Below are positions 37,485 through 47,002 of a stretch of 64,000 nucleotides of DNA, in pieces. The position numbers were made by a program, and so were the translations under genes. Each line of letters starts with the position of its first letter. The first letter of the stretch is position 1. The notes beneath the pieces are model-generated. The model did no database searches, was not told where the DNA came from, and was given only the letters and a program-made list of their open reading frames with translations. Origin of the DNA: Luteipulveratus flavus (GTDB lineage Bacteria; Actinomycetota; Actinomycetes; Actinomycetales; Dermatophilaceae); assembly GCF_029439465.1 (NCBI RefSeq), contig NZ_JAROAV010000038.1, positions 1-64,000 of the forward strand, read 5' to 3'.

Positions 37485-38645
37485 TCAGGCCTCGTCCAGC
37501 ACGGTCGCCACGTCGCCGATCACGATCACGGACGGGTTGGCCACGCCGGCGGCGGTGACCCGCTCGGCGATGTCCGCGAGCGTGCCCCGCACCACGCGTT
37601 GCCTCGGCGTCCAGGCCCGGTGGACCACGGCCGCGGCGGTCTGCGGGTCGCGGCCGTCGCGCAGGAGCCGCGACGTCAGCTCGTGCAGCCGGCTCATGCC
37701 CATCAGGACCAGGATCGTGCCCGGCCACTGAGCCAGGACCGACGTCTCCAGCTCGTCGTGGCCGGAGACGACGAGGAACCCGGTCGCCGTGCCCCGGTGG
37801 GTCACCGGGATGTTCGCCGCGGCCGGTGCCGCGAGCGCACTCGTGACGCCCGGGACGACATCCACCTCGACACCCGCCTCCCGGCACGCCAGCAGCTCCT
37901 CACCGCCACGCCCGAGGACGAACGGGTCGCCGCCCTTAAGCCGGACGACGTACTGCCCGCGCTGGGCCCGCTCGACGAGAATGCGGTTGATCTCCGGCTG
38001 CGGGATCGGATGGTGGTATGGGGTCTTCCCGACGTCCACGACCTCGACCTCGTGGGCGAGCTCGCGCAGGACGTCCGTCGGCGCGAGGCGATCGGTGACC
38101 ACCACGTCGGCGCGGGCGAGCTCGCGGCGGGCGCGCAGCGTGAGCAGGTCCGGGCTGCCGGGGCCGCCACCGACGAGGACGACCCTGCCCTCGCCCGCTC
38201 GACGCGGCGGCAGGGCGACCTCGCCCTCCTGGAGAGCGGTCACCAGCCGGCTGCGTACCTGCTGGGCCAGATCGGGCCGCGGGCCGTCGACCGCCACGGC
38301 GTACCCGTCGACGTCCACCGACTCGACGGCACGGGCGTCGACGCCCTCGCACCAGATGCGGTCGGCGGCACACCACTCGCGGACGGCTGCGTCGCGGGCG
38401 GCGTCGGCGTCCTGGATCGAGACCAGCCAGACGTCCGTGAGGTCGGCTCGTACGACGTCGCGCCGCTCCCACGTCACGGTGGAGTGCTGCTCGGCCAGGT
38501 CTCGCAGGCCCTCGCAGGCGTGCGCGGTGACGACCCGTACGCGCGCACCCTCGTCCAGCAGCTCACGGCAGCGCCGCTCGGCGCCCGGGCCGCCGCCCAG
38601 CAGCAGGACCGGTCGACCGGTCAGGTCCAGACGGTGCAGGCTCAT
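37485..38645 (-). CDS. cobA: Uroporphyrinogen-III C-methyltransferase fused to precorrin-2 dehydrogenase-like domain
   Basis: 386 residues. The N-terminal Rossmann domain (RPVLLLGGGPGAERRCRELL) resembles the CysG/Met8 dehydrogenase-ferrochelatase part, and the C-terminal 245 residues are SUMT (VVLVGGGPGSPDLLTLRA, VVRLKGGDPFVLGRGGEE, PVTHRG). It makes precorrin-2 for sirohaem or cobamide. GGAGGTGAGG precedes the ATG at 38645. The CysG central helical domain looks short, so chelatase activity may rest with the adjacent CbiX-like protein. Confidence 0.9.
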   Translation of the reverse strand: MSLHRLDLTGRPVLLLGGGPGAERRCRELLDEGARVRVVTAHACEGLRDLAEQHSTVTWERRDVVRADLTDVWLVSIQDADAARDAAVREWCAADRIWCEGVDARAVESVDVDGYAVAVDGPRPDLAQQVRSRLVTALQEGEVALPPRRAGEGRVVLVGGGPGSPDLLTLRARRELARADVVVTDRLAPTDVLRELAHEVEVVDVGKTPYHHPIPQPEINRILVERAQRGQYVVRLKGGDPFVLGRGGEELLACREAGVEVDVVPGVTSALAAPAAANIPVTHRGTATGFLVVSGHDELETSVLAQWPGTILVLMGMSRLHELTSRLLRDGRDPQTAAAVVHRAWTPRQRVVRGTLADIAERVTAAGVANPSVIVIGDVATVLDEA

Positions 38646-38783
38646 CGCCTCACCTCCTACGACAGTGGCGGGGCGCCGCCCTCCGGTGGCGGCAGGGCCC
38701 GGCGCACCTTCATCCGCGTCATGGTCGCATCTGAGCCCGACTCGCGGACGCCGCCGACCGGATGGCGGGCACGTCCACCCCCA

Positions 38784-38841
38784 CCGGCGAAAGCTGGCCA
38801 CCCGCACACCCATACCTGTGCTGGCCACCAACTTCTGCCGG
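38784..38841. repeat. 58-bp palindromic repeat, family 1
   Basis: ccggcgaaagctgg...cccgcacacccatacctgtg...ccaacttctgccgg, a copy of the repeat at 6099-6217. It lies 12 bases after the pyrE stop in the 208-base gap before cobA; no coding signal in that gap. Confidence 0.85.
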
Positions 38842-38853
38842 GGAGGGCAGATC

Positions 38854-39408
38854 TCAGCGCAGACCCAGGTCGTCCAGGCCGTACACGAACAGGTACGCGG
38901 GCACGTCCTGCTCGACACGCTCCTTGGCGCCGGTGTCGCGGTCGGCGATCACGGCCACCGCGACGACCTCGGCACCGGCCTCGCGGCAGGCGGCGACGGC
39001 CTCGAGCGCCGAACCGCCCGTGGTGGAGGTGTCCTCGACGACCAGCACGCGGCGGCCCTTGATGGACGGACCCTCGATGCGCTGCTGCAGCCCGTGGGCC
39101 TTGCCCCGCTTCCGGACGACGAACGCGTCGAGCGAGCGGCTGTCGGCGGACGCGGCGTGCAGCATCGCGGTGGCGACGGGGTCGGCGCCCATGGTCAGCC
39201 CGCCGACGGCGTCGTACGAGAGGTCCTTGGTCAGCTCGAGCATCACCCGGCCGACGAGCGGAGCCGCGGCGCCGGACAGGGTGACCCGGCGCAGGTCGAC
39301 GTAGTAGTCGCCCTCCTTGCCGGAGGACAGCGTCACCTTGCCGTGGACCACGGCCTGGTCGCGGATGATCTGCAGGAGCGCGGCGCGGTCGTTACCCGTA
39401 TCAGTCAC
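38854..39408 (-). CDS. pyrE: Orotate phosphoribosyltransferase
   Basis: 184 residues making OMP from orotate and PRPP. The PRPP loop is RVLVVEDTSTTGGSALEAV, with FVVRKRGKAHGLQQRIEG and VDLRRVTLSGAAAPLVG. The GTG at 39408 is used; the ORF runs further upstream without homology. No other pyrimidine gene is next to it. Confidence 0.95.
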   Translation of the reverse strand: MTDTGNDRAALLQIIRDQAVVHGKVTLSSGKEGDYYVDLRRVTLSGAAAPLVGRVMLELTKDLSYDAVGGLTMGADPVATAMLHAASADSRSLDAFVVRKRGKAHGLQQRIEGPSIKGRRVLVVEDTSTTGGSALEAVAACREAGAEVVAVAVIADRDTGAKERVEQDVPAYLFVYGLDDLGLR

Positions 39409-39479
39409 GGACCCCGAGCCTAACGGCCTGCCGGGGCGTGGCCGGCGCCTGCCGGTCCGGCCGCCCCCAGCGGTCGAGC

Positions 39480-40250
39480 TCAGGTGCCGGGACGGTGCCG
39501 GCGGCGGAACGCTCTGCTGCGCGCGACGCCGCGCGGCAGGACGTCCAGCAGACCCACGGCCGCCTTGTACTGCACCCCGGGCACCGACACGACCCGTCCT
39601 CGGTCGACGTCGTCGAGGCACTGCCGGACGACGGTGTCCGCGTCCAGCCAGAGCGCATCGGGCAGACCCTGCCCGCGGATGCCCGCCCGCTCGTGGAACT
39701 CGGTGCGGGTGAGCCCCGGGCACAGCGCCGTCACGGTGACGCCGCTGCCCGCGAGCTCGGCCGCGAGCGACTCCGAGAACGTGGTCACGTAGCTCTTGGC
39801 GGCGGCGTACGTGCCGGTCGCGAGGAAGCCCGCGACCGACGACACGTTGACGATCGCGCCGTGGCCGCGCCGGCGCATCGCCCTCGCCGCGGCATGGCTG
39901 AGGACCAGCGGCGCGCGCACCAGCACGGCCAGCAGGTGCTCCTCGTCCACGACGTCGTTCTCCAGGAACGGGCTGCCGAGCGAGTAGCCGGCGTTGTTGA
40001 CCAGCAGGTCGATCGGACGAGCCGGGTCGGCGAGGCGATCGGCGACGTCCTGCACGTCGAGGCGCTCGGACAGGTCGGCGGTGACGACCTCGACGGCCAC
40101 GCCGTGACCGTCCTCCAGCCGCGTCCGCAGGTCGGTGAGCCGGGCCTCGTCGCGCGCGACGACCACCAGATCGTGACCGCGCGCGGCCAGCTGCTCGGCG
40201 AACGACTTCCCGATGCCGGCGCTCGCGCCGGTGACCAGAGCGGTAGCCAT
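39480..40250 (-). CDS. SDR-family short-chain dehydrogenase
   Basis: 256 residues, classical SDR: TGASAGIG, LVNNAGYS, NVSSVAGFLATGTYAAAKSY with catalytic Ser and YAAAK, and CPGLTRTEF. Substrate unknown. It is divergent from the small lipoprotein gene. Confidence 0.9.
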   Translation of the reverse strand: MATALVTGASAGIGKSFAEQLAARGHDLVVVARDEARLTDLRTRLEDGHGVAVEVVTADLSERLDVQDVADRLADPARPIDLLVNNAGYSLGSPFLENDVVDEEHLLAVLVRAPLVLSHAAARAMRRRGHGAIVNVSSVAGFLATGTYAAAKSYVTTFSESLAAELAGSGVTVTALCPGLTRTEFHERAGIRGQGLPDALWLDADTVVRQCLDDVDRGRVVSVPGVQYKAAVGLLDVLPRGVARSRAFRRRHRPGT

Positions 40251-40378
40251 ACCCCGGAGTCTAGGAGCGCCGCGCGCTGTCGCCCGTGGGTTCGCGCGTG
40301 GCTGGAGATGATCGACGGGATCCGTCTCGCGTCCCGCTCCGTCGGAGCACCTGATTCGACCGACGACGAGGAGAGATC

Positions 40379-40801
40379 ATGCGACGAGTCCCAGCCACCG
40401 TGGCCGCTGCGGTTCTGACGATCGCGGGCCTGACCGCGTGCAGCACCAACAGCTCCTCGGGGTGCTCGTACCGACCGGCAGCCGCCACGTCGACCACCGG
40501 CAGCTCCTCCCTGTACGACAGCGACTCGACCACCACCGACCCCCACGGCAGCTCGTACGGCTCCGATCCCTACGGCAGCTCGGGCTACCCGAGCGACGAC
40601 AGCACGAGCTCCCTGCTGGACGAGGTCGACGAGCAGGACACCACCGTCGGCGACTGTGACGACGACCGCGACACCTACCACCACTCGACGTACTACGACA
40701 GCCGTCGCAGCCGGGTGAAGTCCAGCGGTTCGGGCTCGCGGGTCCGCTCGAACAGTGGCAGCCACGGCGGTGGCTCCCGCGGCTCGGTCGGACACCGCTG
40801 A
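40379..40801 (+). CDS. Small Ser/Asp/Tyr-rich lipoprotein
   Basis: 140 residues. A lipoprotein signal peptide ends in LTAC (Cys21); the rest is low complexity, rich in Ser, Tyr, Asp, Gly and Thr, with a basic C-terminal end. AGGAGAGATC precedes the ATG. No family recognised. Confidence 0.75.
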   Translation: MRRVPATVAAAVLTIAGLTACSTNSSSGCSYRPAAATSTTGSSSLYDSDSTTTDPHGSSYGSDPYGSSGYPSDDSTSSLLDEVDEQDTTVGDCDDDRDTYHHSTYYDSRRSRVKSSGSGSRVRSNSGSHGGGSRGSVGHR

Positions 40802-40814
40802 GGCGCCGGGCGTC

Positions 40815-42461
40815 CTAGCCCAGCCGGGCGTCGTCGTACAGGTGGCGTCTGGCGAGCACCGACCCGACAGCCGTCACGACGAACCCCACGTACGCGGGCA
40901 GCAGGTGGCCCGGGTCCACGTACCCGACGGCGACGTGGACGATGAGGGTCGGGACGAACCCGGCCAGCATCGACAACGTCACCGCCCACCACACCCACCG
41001 GCGTCCGGGAGCCCAGCAGCAGATCGACAGCAGGCTGAGCCCCACGCCCGCCGACAGCAGCGCACCGCCGAATCCGGCGCGGTCGTGTGCGGCGAACCCC
41101 TGCAGCGCCGGGTTCAACGCGTGCAGGTGGAAGGCGTCGTGCCCGATGTACACGAGGTCGGTCGGGACGTAGACGTAGGTCAGGCCGGTGACCGAGATGA
41201 ACAGCCCGGCGACGATCAGCCCGACCGACATCGACACCACGAGCAGCTGACCGGTGAGTCCTCGACGGGCGACCTCGGGCGGCGGCCGCCTCGGTTCGCT
41301 CCACCGTCGCGGCTCGCGCGACCGGGTCGCCAGCAGGAACATCGGCGTCAGGACCGCCGCGAGACCGGCGTGCAGCGGCTCGAAGTAGCCCGTGCCGAGG
41401 AAGTACAGCAGGGTGGGGAAACCGAGGACGGCGCTCCACCACAGCGCCCGTTCGGCCGCGCGGATCCCCTGGCGCAGCCCGCAGTAGGACAAGGCGACGT
41501 ACAGGATGCCGAGACAGACCATCGTGCCGGCCAGGGTGATGCGGTCGTGCTGGAGGAACGGCACGAAGCGCGGCACGAGGCCGTCGAGCTGCTCGCGGGT
41601 CATGCCGAGGTGGTCCTCGTCGTACCAGAGCAGCCCCGGGCCCACCGCCACCGCGGCCGCCCCGACGCCGCCGGCGAGCATCCCGACGCCGAGACCGACA
41701 CCCCAGGCCCACATCGGCCACGACCAGGGCGCCGTGCGCAGGACCTCCCGTGCCGTCGGCGCAGGCTCCGCGACGGGCGCAGGCAGGAGGGACCGGACGA
41801 GGTGGTTCGGGAGGCCGGGCCCGCCGTCGACCAGCGCCCTGCTGTGCAGCAGCACCGCGTCGGCGCCGGCCGCGGCGAGCGCACGCCCGACCTCGGCGTC
41901 GCCGGAGTCGGTGACCGCGACCACCACCTCGTGCCCTGCGCGGTGCTGCGCGACGTCGTCGGGATCGTCGGTACGGACGACCACCCCACGCTGCTGGAGC
42001 GCAGTGTCGATCAGCCGGTCACCCTCCACGTAGCCCGCGACCGTCGGCGGGGAACCCACGGCGTCGCGCACCTCTGCGCTGCGACCCGGCGTACAGCGCA
42101 GCAGCACCGGTGCAGCGGACGCGGCGATCTCCCGTCGCAGCTCCCGGGCCTCCTGCGGCGAGAGCGGGCCGATCTCGACGACGGCGGCTCCGATCTCGGG
42201 CATCGCCCGCAGGACGGGCCTGCCCACCTCGGCCCCCGCCGAGACGCCGACCGGACCGACCAGGTCGTGCCCGAGCAGCGAGCCCCGCTGCTCGGGGTAC
42301 TCCTCGGTCCCCGCCATCGTCCGCGCCAGCAGCCGACCGCCGGGAACCGAGCAGACCGCAGCCAGCAGGCCCAACGCCCATCGTTGCGAACGCCGTACGC
42401 CGACCAGCGCGCCCGCGGGCGCCCGCAGCGGCCCGTACGTCCAGTCCGGCATGGCCATCAC
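40815..42461 (-). CDS. Dihydroorotate-dehydrogenase-like domain fused to a multi-helix membrane domain
   Basis: 548 residues. Residues 1-230 resemble a degenerate DHODH TIM barrel (LVGPVGVSAGAEVGRPVLRA, GAAVVEIGPLSPQEARE, AGADAVLLHSRAL), but I do not see the usual FMN/orotate residues such as the catalytic Ser/Cys context or NxSSPN-type motif. Residues 245-545 hold eight or so helices with FLQHDRITLAGTMVCLGILY and LGTGYFEPLHAG, segments seen also in stand-alone membrane proteins. Function unknown; probably not pyrimidine synthesis. Confidence 0.72.
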   Translation of the reverse strand: MMAMPDWTYGPLRAPAGALVGVRRSQRWALGLLAAVCSVPGGRLLARTMAGTEEYPEQRGSLLGHDLVGPVGVSAGAEVGRPVLRAMPEIGAAVVEIGPLSPQEARELRREIAASAAPVLLRCTPGRSAEVRDAVGSPPTVAGYVEGDRLIDTALQQRGVVVRTDDPDDVAQHRAGHEVVVAVTDSGDAEVGRALAAAGADAVLLHSRALVDGGPGLPNHLVRSLLPAPVAEPAPTAREVLRTAPWSWPMWAWGVGLGVGMLAGGVGAAAVAVGPGLLWYDEDHLGMTREQLDGLVPRFVPFLQHDRITLAGTMVCLGILYVALSYCGLRQGIRAAERALWWSAVLGFPTLLYFLGTGYFEPLHAGLAAVLTPMFLLATRSREPRRWSEPRRPPPEVARRGLTGQLLVVSMSVGLIVAGLFISVTGLTYVYVPTDLVYIGHDAFHLHALNPALQGFAAHDRAGFGGALLSAGVGLSLLSICCWAPGRRWVWWAVTLSMLAGFVPTLIVHVAVGYVDPGHLLPAYVGFVVTAVGSVLARRHLYDDARLG

Positions 42462-42513
42462 CCCCTCTTCTGGCGGGTCAGGGTACGTCGGAGGAGCCGC
42501 CTAGGGTGTCCGG

Positions 42514-43305
42514 GTGCGCATCGCGACCTGGAACGTCAACTCCGTCCGCTCCCGCATCGACCGCGTCATGGGCGTTCTGCAGCGACACGACCTGGACGTG
42601 CTCCTGCTGCAGGAGACCAAGGCGCGGGACGACCAGTTCCCGGCGCTCGCGCTGGAGGGGTCGGGCTACGAGTTCGTCAACCACGGGCTGAACCAGTGGA
42701 ACGGCGTCGGCATCATCTCCCGCGTCGGCCTGGAGGACGTCCAGAAGGGCTTCTCCGACATGCCGTCGTACGGGGACCCGGCCGTCGCCGAGGCCCGCGC
42801 GCTCGGCGCGACCTGCGGCGGCGTCCGCGTCTGGTCGCTGTACGTGCCGAACGGCCGCGAGCTCGGGCACGACCACTACCACTACAAGCTCGACTGGCTG
42901 GCCCGGCTGCGGGACACCGCCGAGGGGTGGCTGATCGAGGACCGGCAGGCGCAGATCGTGCTCGCCGGCGACTGGAACATCGCGCCGACCGACGACGACG
43001 TGTGGAGCGTCGAGTACTACGCGGACAAGACCCACACCAGCGAGCCGGAGCGGAAGGCGTTCGAGGCGGTCGTGGACGCGGGCTACACCGACCTGGTCCG
43101 CCCGTACACCCCCGGCCCCGGCGTCTACACGTACTGGGACTACACGCAGCTGGCGTTCCCGAAGAAGCGCGGGATGCGGATCGACTTCCTGCTCGGCTCG
43201 CCCGCGGTGCAGGAGCGGATGAAGGGCGCGTCCATCGACCGCGAGGAGCGCAAGGGCAAGGGCGCCTCCGACCACGCCCCTGTCATCATCGACCTCACCG
43301 ACTGA
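42514..43305 (+). CDS. xth: Exodeoxyribonuclease III
   Basis: 263 residues, AP endonuclease/3' exonuclease of base excision repair. Motifs: RIATWNVNSVRSR, LLQETKA, VLAGDWNIAPTDDD, MRIDFLL and KGASDHAPV. TAGGGT at 42502-42507, six bases before the GTG, points to a leaderless message. Confidence 0.95.
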   Translation: MRIATWNVNSVRSRIDRVMGVLQRHDLDVLLLQETKARDDQFPALALEGSGYEFVNHGLNQWNGVGIISRVGLEDVQKGFSDMPSYGDPAVAEARALGATCGGVRVWSLYVPNGRELGHDHYHYKLDWLARLRDTAEGWLIEDRQAQIVLAGDWNIAPTDDDVWSVEYYADKTHTSEPERKAFEAVVDAGYTDLVRPYTPGPGVYTYWDYTQLAFPKKRGMRIDFLLGSPAVQERMKGASIDREERKGKGASDHAPVIIDLTD

Positions 43306-43320
43306 TCCCGCCCCGGATCG

Positions 43321-43378
43321 AACTGCGTTTGGTGTTCCTGACGCAGTTCAAACCGCGTCAGGAACACCGAACGCAGTT
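43321..43378. terminator. Long palindrome between xth and acyl-CoA synthetase genes
   Basis: 24-base arms (aactgcgtttggtgttcctg..., 43321-43344, and 43355-43378) pair with one mismatch around a ten-base loop. It lies between converging genes and is a probable two-way terminator; only one copy is present in the window. Confidence 0.75.
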
Positions 43379-43398
43379 AAGTAGCGCCCAGCGGGTGG

Positions 43399-44931
43399 TC
43401 AGTTGACCTGGCGGTCGTGGCCCTCCCAGTAGGGCTGACGCAGCTTGAACTTCTGGAGCTTGCCGGTCGCCGTCCGGGCGAGCTCGTCGCGGAACTCGAT
43501 CTTCTTCGGGCACTTGTACCCGGCCAGCGACTCGCGGGCGTGCGCGATCAGCTCCTCCTCGGTGACCTCGCCCTCGCGCACGACCAACGCCGTCACGAGC
43601 TCGCCCCACTTCTCGTCCGGGACGCCGATGACCGCCGCCTCGCGGACCGCCGGGTGAGAGATCAGCACGTCCTCGACCTCGATGGAGGAGACGTTCTCGC
43701 CGCCGGAGATGATCACGTCCTTCTTGCGGTCGGCGATGGTGAGGTACCCGTCCTCGATCGAGCCGCCGTCGCCGGTGTGGAACCAGTTGCCCTCCTGCGC
43801 CTGCGCGGTCGCCTCGGGGTTCTCCCAGTACGCGGCGAGGTTGTGGTTGGACTGCGCCAGCACCTCACCGGACTCGTCGATCTTCACCCGAACTCCGACG
43901 GCAGGGGCTCCCGCCCGGCCGAGCAGACGGGCCTGCTCGGCCGGCTCGACGTCGTCCCACTCCGCCCGCATCCGGGACATCGTGAGCAGCGGTGCGGTCT
44001 CGGTGAGCCCGTAGATCTGGATGAACTCCCAGCCGAGCTCCTCACGCACCCGCTCGATCGTGCGGGTCGGCGGCGGTGCTCCGGCGACGATGATCCGCAC
44101 CCGGTCACGGCCGGGGACCTCGCCGTCCCAGTCCTTCGCGCCGTCCAGCGCCGCCTGCACCACCGCCGGGGCAGCGCACAGGTAGGTGACCCCGTGCTTC
44201 TCGACGCGACGCAGGATCTCGGCGCCGTCGACCTTGCGCAGCACGATGTGCTCGGCGCCCACGGCGGTCGCGGCGAACGGCATGCCCCACCCGTTCGCGT
44301 GGAACATCGGCAGCGTGTGCAGGTAGACGTCGCGGTCGGAAACGCTTGCCTGCCAACCGAACACGGCCGCGTTCAGCCACAGGTTGCGATGCGTCATCTG
44401 CACTCCCTTGGGACGAGCCGTCGTCCCCGAGGTGTAGTTGATCGTCGCGGTCGCGGACTCGTCGCCCTCCCAGTCGGTCGGCTCGCCGTCGCCGCCCCAG
44501 AGCTCGTCGTCGTCCTGACCGAGGACGTACGACCGCTTGCTCGGGACCTCGTCGATCAGGTGCTTCAGCTCGGGGTCGACCATCAGCACCTCGGCGCCGC
44601 TGTGCTCGACGATGTACTTCACCTCGGGCACCGACAGGCGGAAGTTGATCGGGACGAGGACGCGTCCCCACCCGCTCACGCCGAAGAACGACGTCAGCAG
44701 CCGGGCGCTGTTGTGCGACACGACCGCGACCCGGCCGCCGACGGGTACGCCCATCGCCTCGAGGTTCGCCGCCTGGGCCCGCGCCAGCCGGCCGAGCTCG
44801 GCGTACGTGATCCGCCCGTCCGTGCCGAACGGCGCGGCCGGCTGGTCGGGCTCGTCGACGACCGCGGTCCGCTCGCCGTACACCGTGACGGCGCGGTCGA
44901 GGAAGTCACGAACGGTGAGCGGGTACTCCAC
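43399..44931 (-). CDS. AMP-forming acyl-CoA synthetase
   Basis: 510 residues of the ANL superfamily: P-loop [11 protein letters not shown] (166-176), [25 protein letters not shown] and C-terminal Lys in TATGKLQKF. It is closest in look to medium/long-chain fatty-acyl-CoA ligases of the FadD/AlkK type; chain length is not predictable. GGAGGTG lies before the GTG at 44931. Confidence 0.9.
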   Translation of the reverse strand: MEYPLTVRDFLDRAVTVYGERTAVVDEPDQPAAPFGTDGRITYAELGRLARAQAANLEAMGVPVGGRVAVVSHNSARLLTSFFGVSGWGRVLVPINFRLSVPEVKYIVEHSGAEVLMVDPELKHLIDEVPSKRSYVLGQDDDELWGGDGEPTDWEGDESATATINYTSGTTARPKGVQMTHRNLWLNAAVFGWQASVSDRDVYLHTLPMFHANGWGMPFAATAVGAEHIVLRKVDGAEILRRVEKHGVTYLCAAPAVVQAALDGAKDWDGEVPGRDRVRIIVAGAPPPTRTIERVREELGWEFIQIYGLTETAPLLTMSRMRAEWDDVEPAEQARLLGRAGAPAVGVRVKIDESGEVLAQSNHNLAAYWENPEATAQAQEGNWFHTGDGGSIEDGYLTIADRKKDVIISGGENVSSIEVEDVLISHPAVREAAVIGVPDEKWGELVTALVVREGEVTEEELIAHARESLAGYKCPKKIEFRDELARTATGKLQKFKLRQPYWEGHDRQVN

Positions 44932-45035
44932 GAGGCACCTCCGGGCTCGGCATGATCTGGCTCACCCCTTTCTACGCTGCCGCAGGCGCCGCTGTCCCGC
45001 AGAACGACGAGCCCCTCAGACCACCGGGCGAGCCG

Positions 45036-45067
45036 CGATACACCACACAGGTGTATCGTTGGTGTAT
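45036..45067 (+). promoter_or_regulatory. vapBC operator-promoter
   Basis: CGATACACC-acaca-GGTGTATCG is a perfect 9+5+9 inverted repeat (45036-45058), followed by a third half-site GGTGTAT at 45061-45067 that runs into the ATG. TATCGT (45054-45059) six bases before the ATG fits a leaderless start. Repeated half-sites suit cooperative repression by VapBC. Confidence 0.75.
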
Positions 45068-45275
45068 GACGCGCACCAACATCGACATCGACGACGAGCT
45101 GGTCGCCGAGGTGATCCGCCGGTACGACCTCTCGTCCAAGCGCGAGGCCGTCGACCTGGCGCTGCGTCGCCTCGTCGGTCCGAGGATCACGCCCGACCTG
45201 GTGGACAGGGTGATCGGCGTGGGCTGGGAAGGCGACCTCGACGAGATGCGCACTGCCAAGGTCGAGGAGTGGTGA
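45066..45275 (+). CDS. vapB: VapB-family antitoxin
   Basis: 69 residues. N-terminal ribbon-helix-helix ([33 protein letters not shown]) for DNA binding and an acidic C-terminal tail ([10 protein letters not shown]) to wrap the toxin. It overlaps vapC by a GTGA junction. Confidence 0.92.
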   Translation: MTRTNIDIDDELVAEVIRRYDLSSKREAVDLALRRLVGPRITPDLVDRVIGVGWEGDLDEMRTAKVEEW

Positions 45276-45685
45276 CCGAGCTCGTCGACAGCTCGGTCTG
45301 GATCGAGATGATCCGCAACACCCGTTCACCGGCGGCCGTGTACCTCGAGGACCGGCTCAAGCGAGCGCCCGGCGCGGTCAGGACGACCGAGCCGATCGTG
45401 ATGGAGCTGTACGCGGGGCCTGCCCGCGAGGAGTCGCTCTCCGCCGTCCAGGCGCTGGTCGACGCCGTTGCGCTGGTGCGCATCGCTCCCGCTGTCGACT
45501 TCACCTCCGCCGCAGCACTTTTCCGCGCAGCACGTCGAGGCGGCTGCACTGTCCGCACGATGAACGACTGCTTGATCGCTGCCGTCGCGATCCGCACCGG
45601 CACCACTCTCGTCCATCGTGACGCGGACTTCGACGTCATCGCCTCGATCTCGTCGCTGCGGACCCGCTCGTTCGTCGACCCCTGA
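45272..45685 (+). CDS. vapC: VapC PIN-domain toxin
   Basis: 137 residues, PIN ribonuclease: LVDSSVWIE (Asp6), Glu in IVMELYAG, and Asp residues in [13 protein letters not shown] and HRDADFDVI. All acidic ligands expected for Mg binding are present, so the toxin looks intact. RNA target unknown. Confidence 0.92.
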   Translation: MTELVDSSVWIEMIRNTRSPAAVYLEDRLKRAPGAVRTTEPIVMELYAGPAREESLSAVQALVDAVALVRIAPAVDFTSAAALFRAARRGGCTVRTMNDCLIAAVAIRTGTTLVHRDADFDVIASISSLRTRSFVDP

Positions 45686-45784
45686 CGGTGGCGTCGCGAT
45701 CGGCCGGAACCCGCGCCGCCGATCGCGTCGTCGGAACCCCTGTGCGCGACCAGCGCAGCACGATCCGACGGAAAGGCTTCTCCT

Positions 45785-46813
45785 ATGCTCTCGACTCGCA
45801 CGGTTGCTCTCGCCACCGCCGCCACCCTGACCGTCGGCGTCGCCGCGACCGCCACCGCGACGTCCGCGTCGGCCGAGGACTCGATGTGCCGGACCACCAC
45901 GGGCAGCAGCGACTTCTACCCCGGCGACTCGGCCAGCACCACGTACGACAGCACGTTCCACAACAGCGTCGCCATCCCGAAGGGCCTCCTGGACGGCCGC
46001 TACGTGCCGCAGGGCCTGGCGTACTGGAACAACTGGAACGGCACCACCGAGGACCTGCTGCTGATCTCGGCGTACCACGACGGCGACGGCAACTCCGTGC
46101 CCGACGGCGACAGCGCCATCTGGGGCGTCGCGCTCAGCGGCCCGCACCGCGGCAGCAGCGTCGGCCACGTCAACATCCCCAAGACCCACGCAGGCGGCAT
46201 CGTCGTGGTCGGCGGCCACGTCTACGTCGGCGGTGAGGGCGGCGTGAAGTTCTGGTCGGCCGGCACGATCCGCGGCAAGCTCGCGGGCGCCAACAGCTCG
46301 GGCACCGTCGCGCCGAAGGGCACGCAGGACATCGCGGGTCAGGGCTCCTTCCTCGGCCTCGGCGGTGGCCAGGGCACCACGATGTGGACGGGCGACTTCT
46401 CCGAGACCAGCCACCAGAGCATGTGGCAGTACCAGCCGAACACCAGCACGGGCCGACTGACCTACACCGGCAAGAAGCGCACCGTGCCCGCCAAGACGCA
46501 GGGCATGGCCGTCGTCGGTGACAAGTACGTGTTCGGCACCTCCTACGGGCGCAACGACCGCAGCAACGTCTGGGTCCGCCCCTCCTCCGCCACCGGCGAC
46601 ATCACCGACGGCTCGTCGTTCTGCATGCGGGCGCCGTCGATGATCGAGGGTCTGGCCTACGGCAACTCCGACGGGAACAAGCACGTCTGGGCGCTGTACG
46701 AGAGCGGTTCCTACACGTACAACAAGGGCGTCGACGACCCGCGCAACCCGATCAAGAACATCCACTGGGCCGGCGGTTCGGCACTCGCGGGCCTCTACGG
46801 CCAGGCGGACTGA
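45785..46813 (+). CDS. Secreted protein of unknown family, propeller-like
   Basis: 342 residues with a Sec signal peptide (TVALATAATLTVGVAATATA, cleavage near SASA-ED). The mature part has recurring Gly-rich strands (VPQGLAYWNN, HAGGIVVVGGHVYVGGEGG, KTQGMAVVGDKYVFGTSYG, MIEGLAYGNSDGNKHVWALY) suggesting a beta-propeller, and two Cys that could pair. GGAAAGG precedes the ATG. No function assigned. Confidence 0.75.
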   Translation: MLSTRTVALATAATLTVGVAATATATSASAEDSMCRTTTGSSDFYPGDSASTTYDSTFHNSVAIPKGLLDGRYVPQGLAYWNNWNGTTEDLLLISAYHDGDGNSVPDGDSAIWGVALSGPHRGSSVGHVNIPKTHAGGIVVVGGHVYVGGEGGVKFWSAGTIRGKLAGANSSGTVAPKGTQDIAGQGSFLGLGGGQGTTMWTGDFSETSHQSMWQYQPNTSTGRLTYTGKKRTVPAKTQGMAVVGDKYVFGTSYGRNDRSNVWVRPSSATGDITDGSSFCMRAPSMIEGLAYGNSDGNKHVWALYESGSYTYNKGVDDPRNPIKNIHWAGGSALAGLYGQAD

Positions 46814-46825
46814 CGCCGGCTGCTC

Positions 46826-46891
46826 GCCGAGAGGCTCACATCGCCGCGAGAGGCTCACTCGTCCCAGCCGTACGAGTGAGCCTCTCGGCGC
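46826..46891. repeat. Palindrome, family 3 (gagaggctcac type)
   Basis: A left half-arm (gccgagaggctcaca, 46826-46840), a second left arm (cgagaggctcactcgt) and a right arm (acgagtgagcctctcgg) make a hairpin. Related elements with gagaggcccac are at 57774-57860 and 58853-58938. It lies between the secreted protein and kinase genes. Confidence 0.75.
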
Positions 46892-47002
46892 GTCCTGCGC
46901 CTGTCGGCAGGGCGCCGAATCTGCCGCGGCCGCCCATGAGAGCCTCCGACGCCGCGTAGCCTGGCTCGTCGTGATCAGGGGTGCACACGCGGTGGAGGCT
47001 CG

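Noticed and set aside
40815-42461. pyrD
   Set aside because: The barrel segment is degenerate, lacks DHODH active-site motifs and is fused to a membrane domain.
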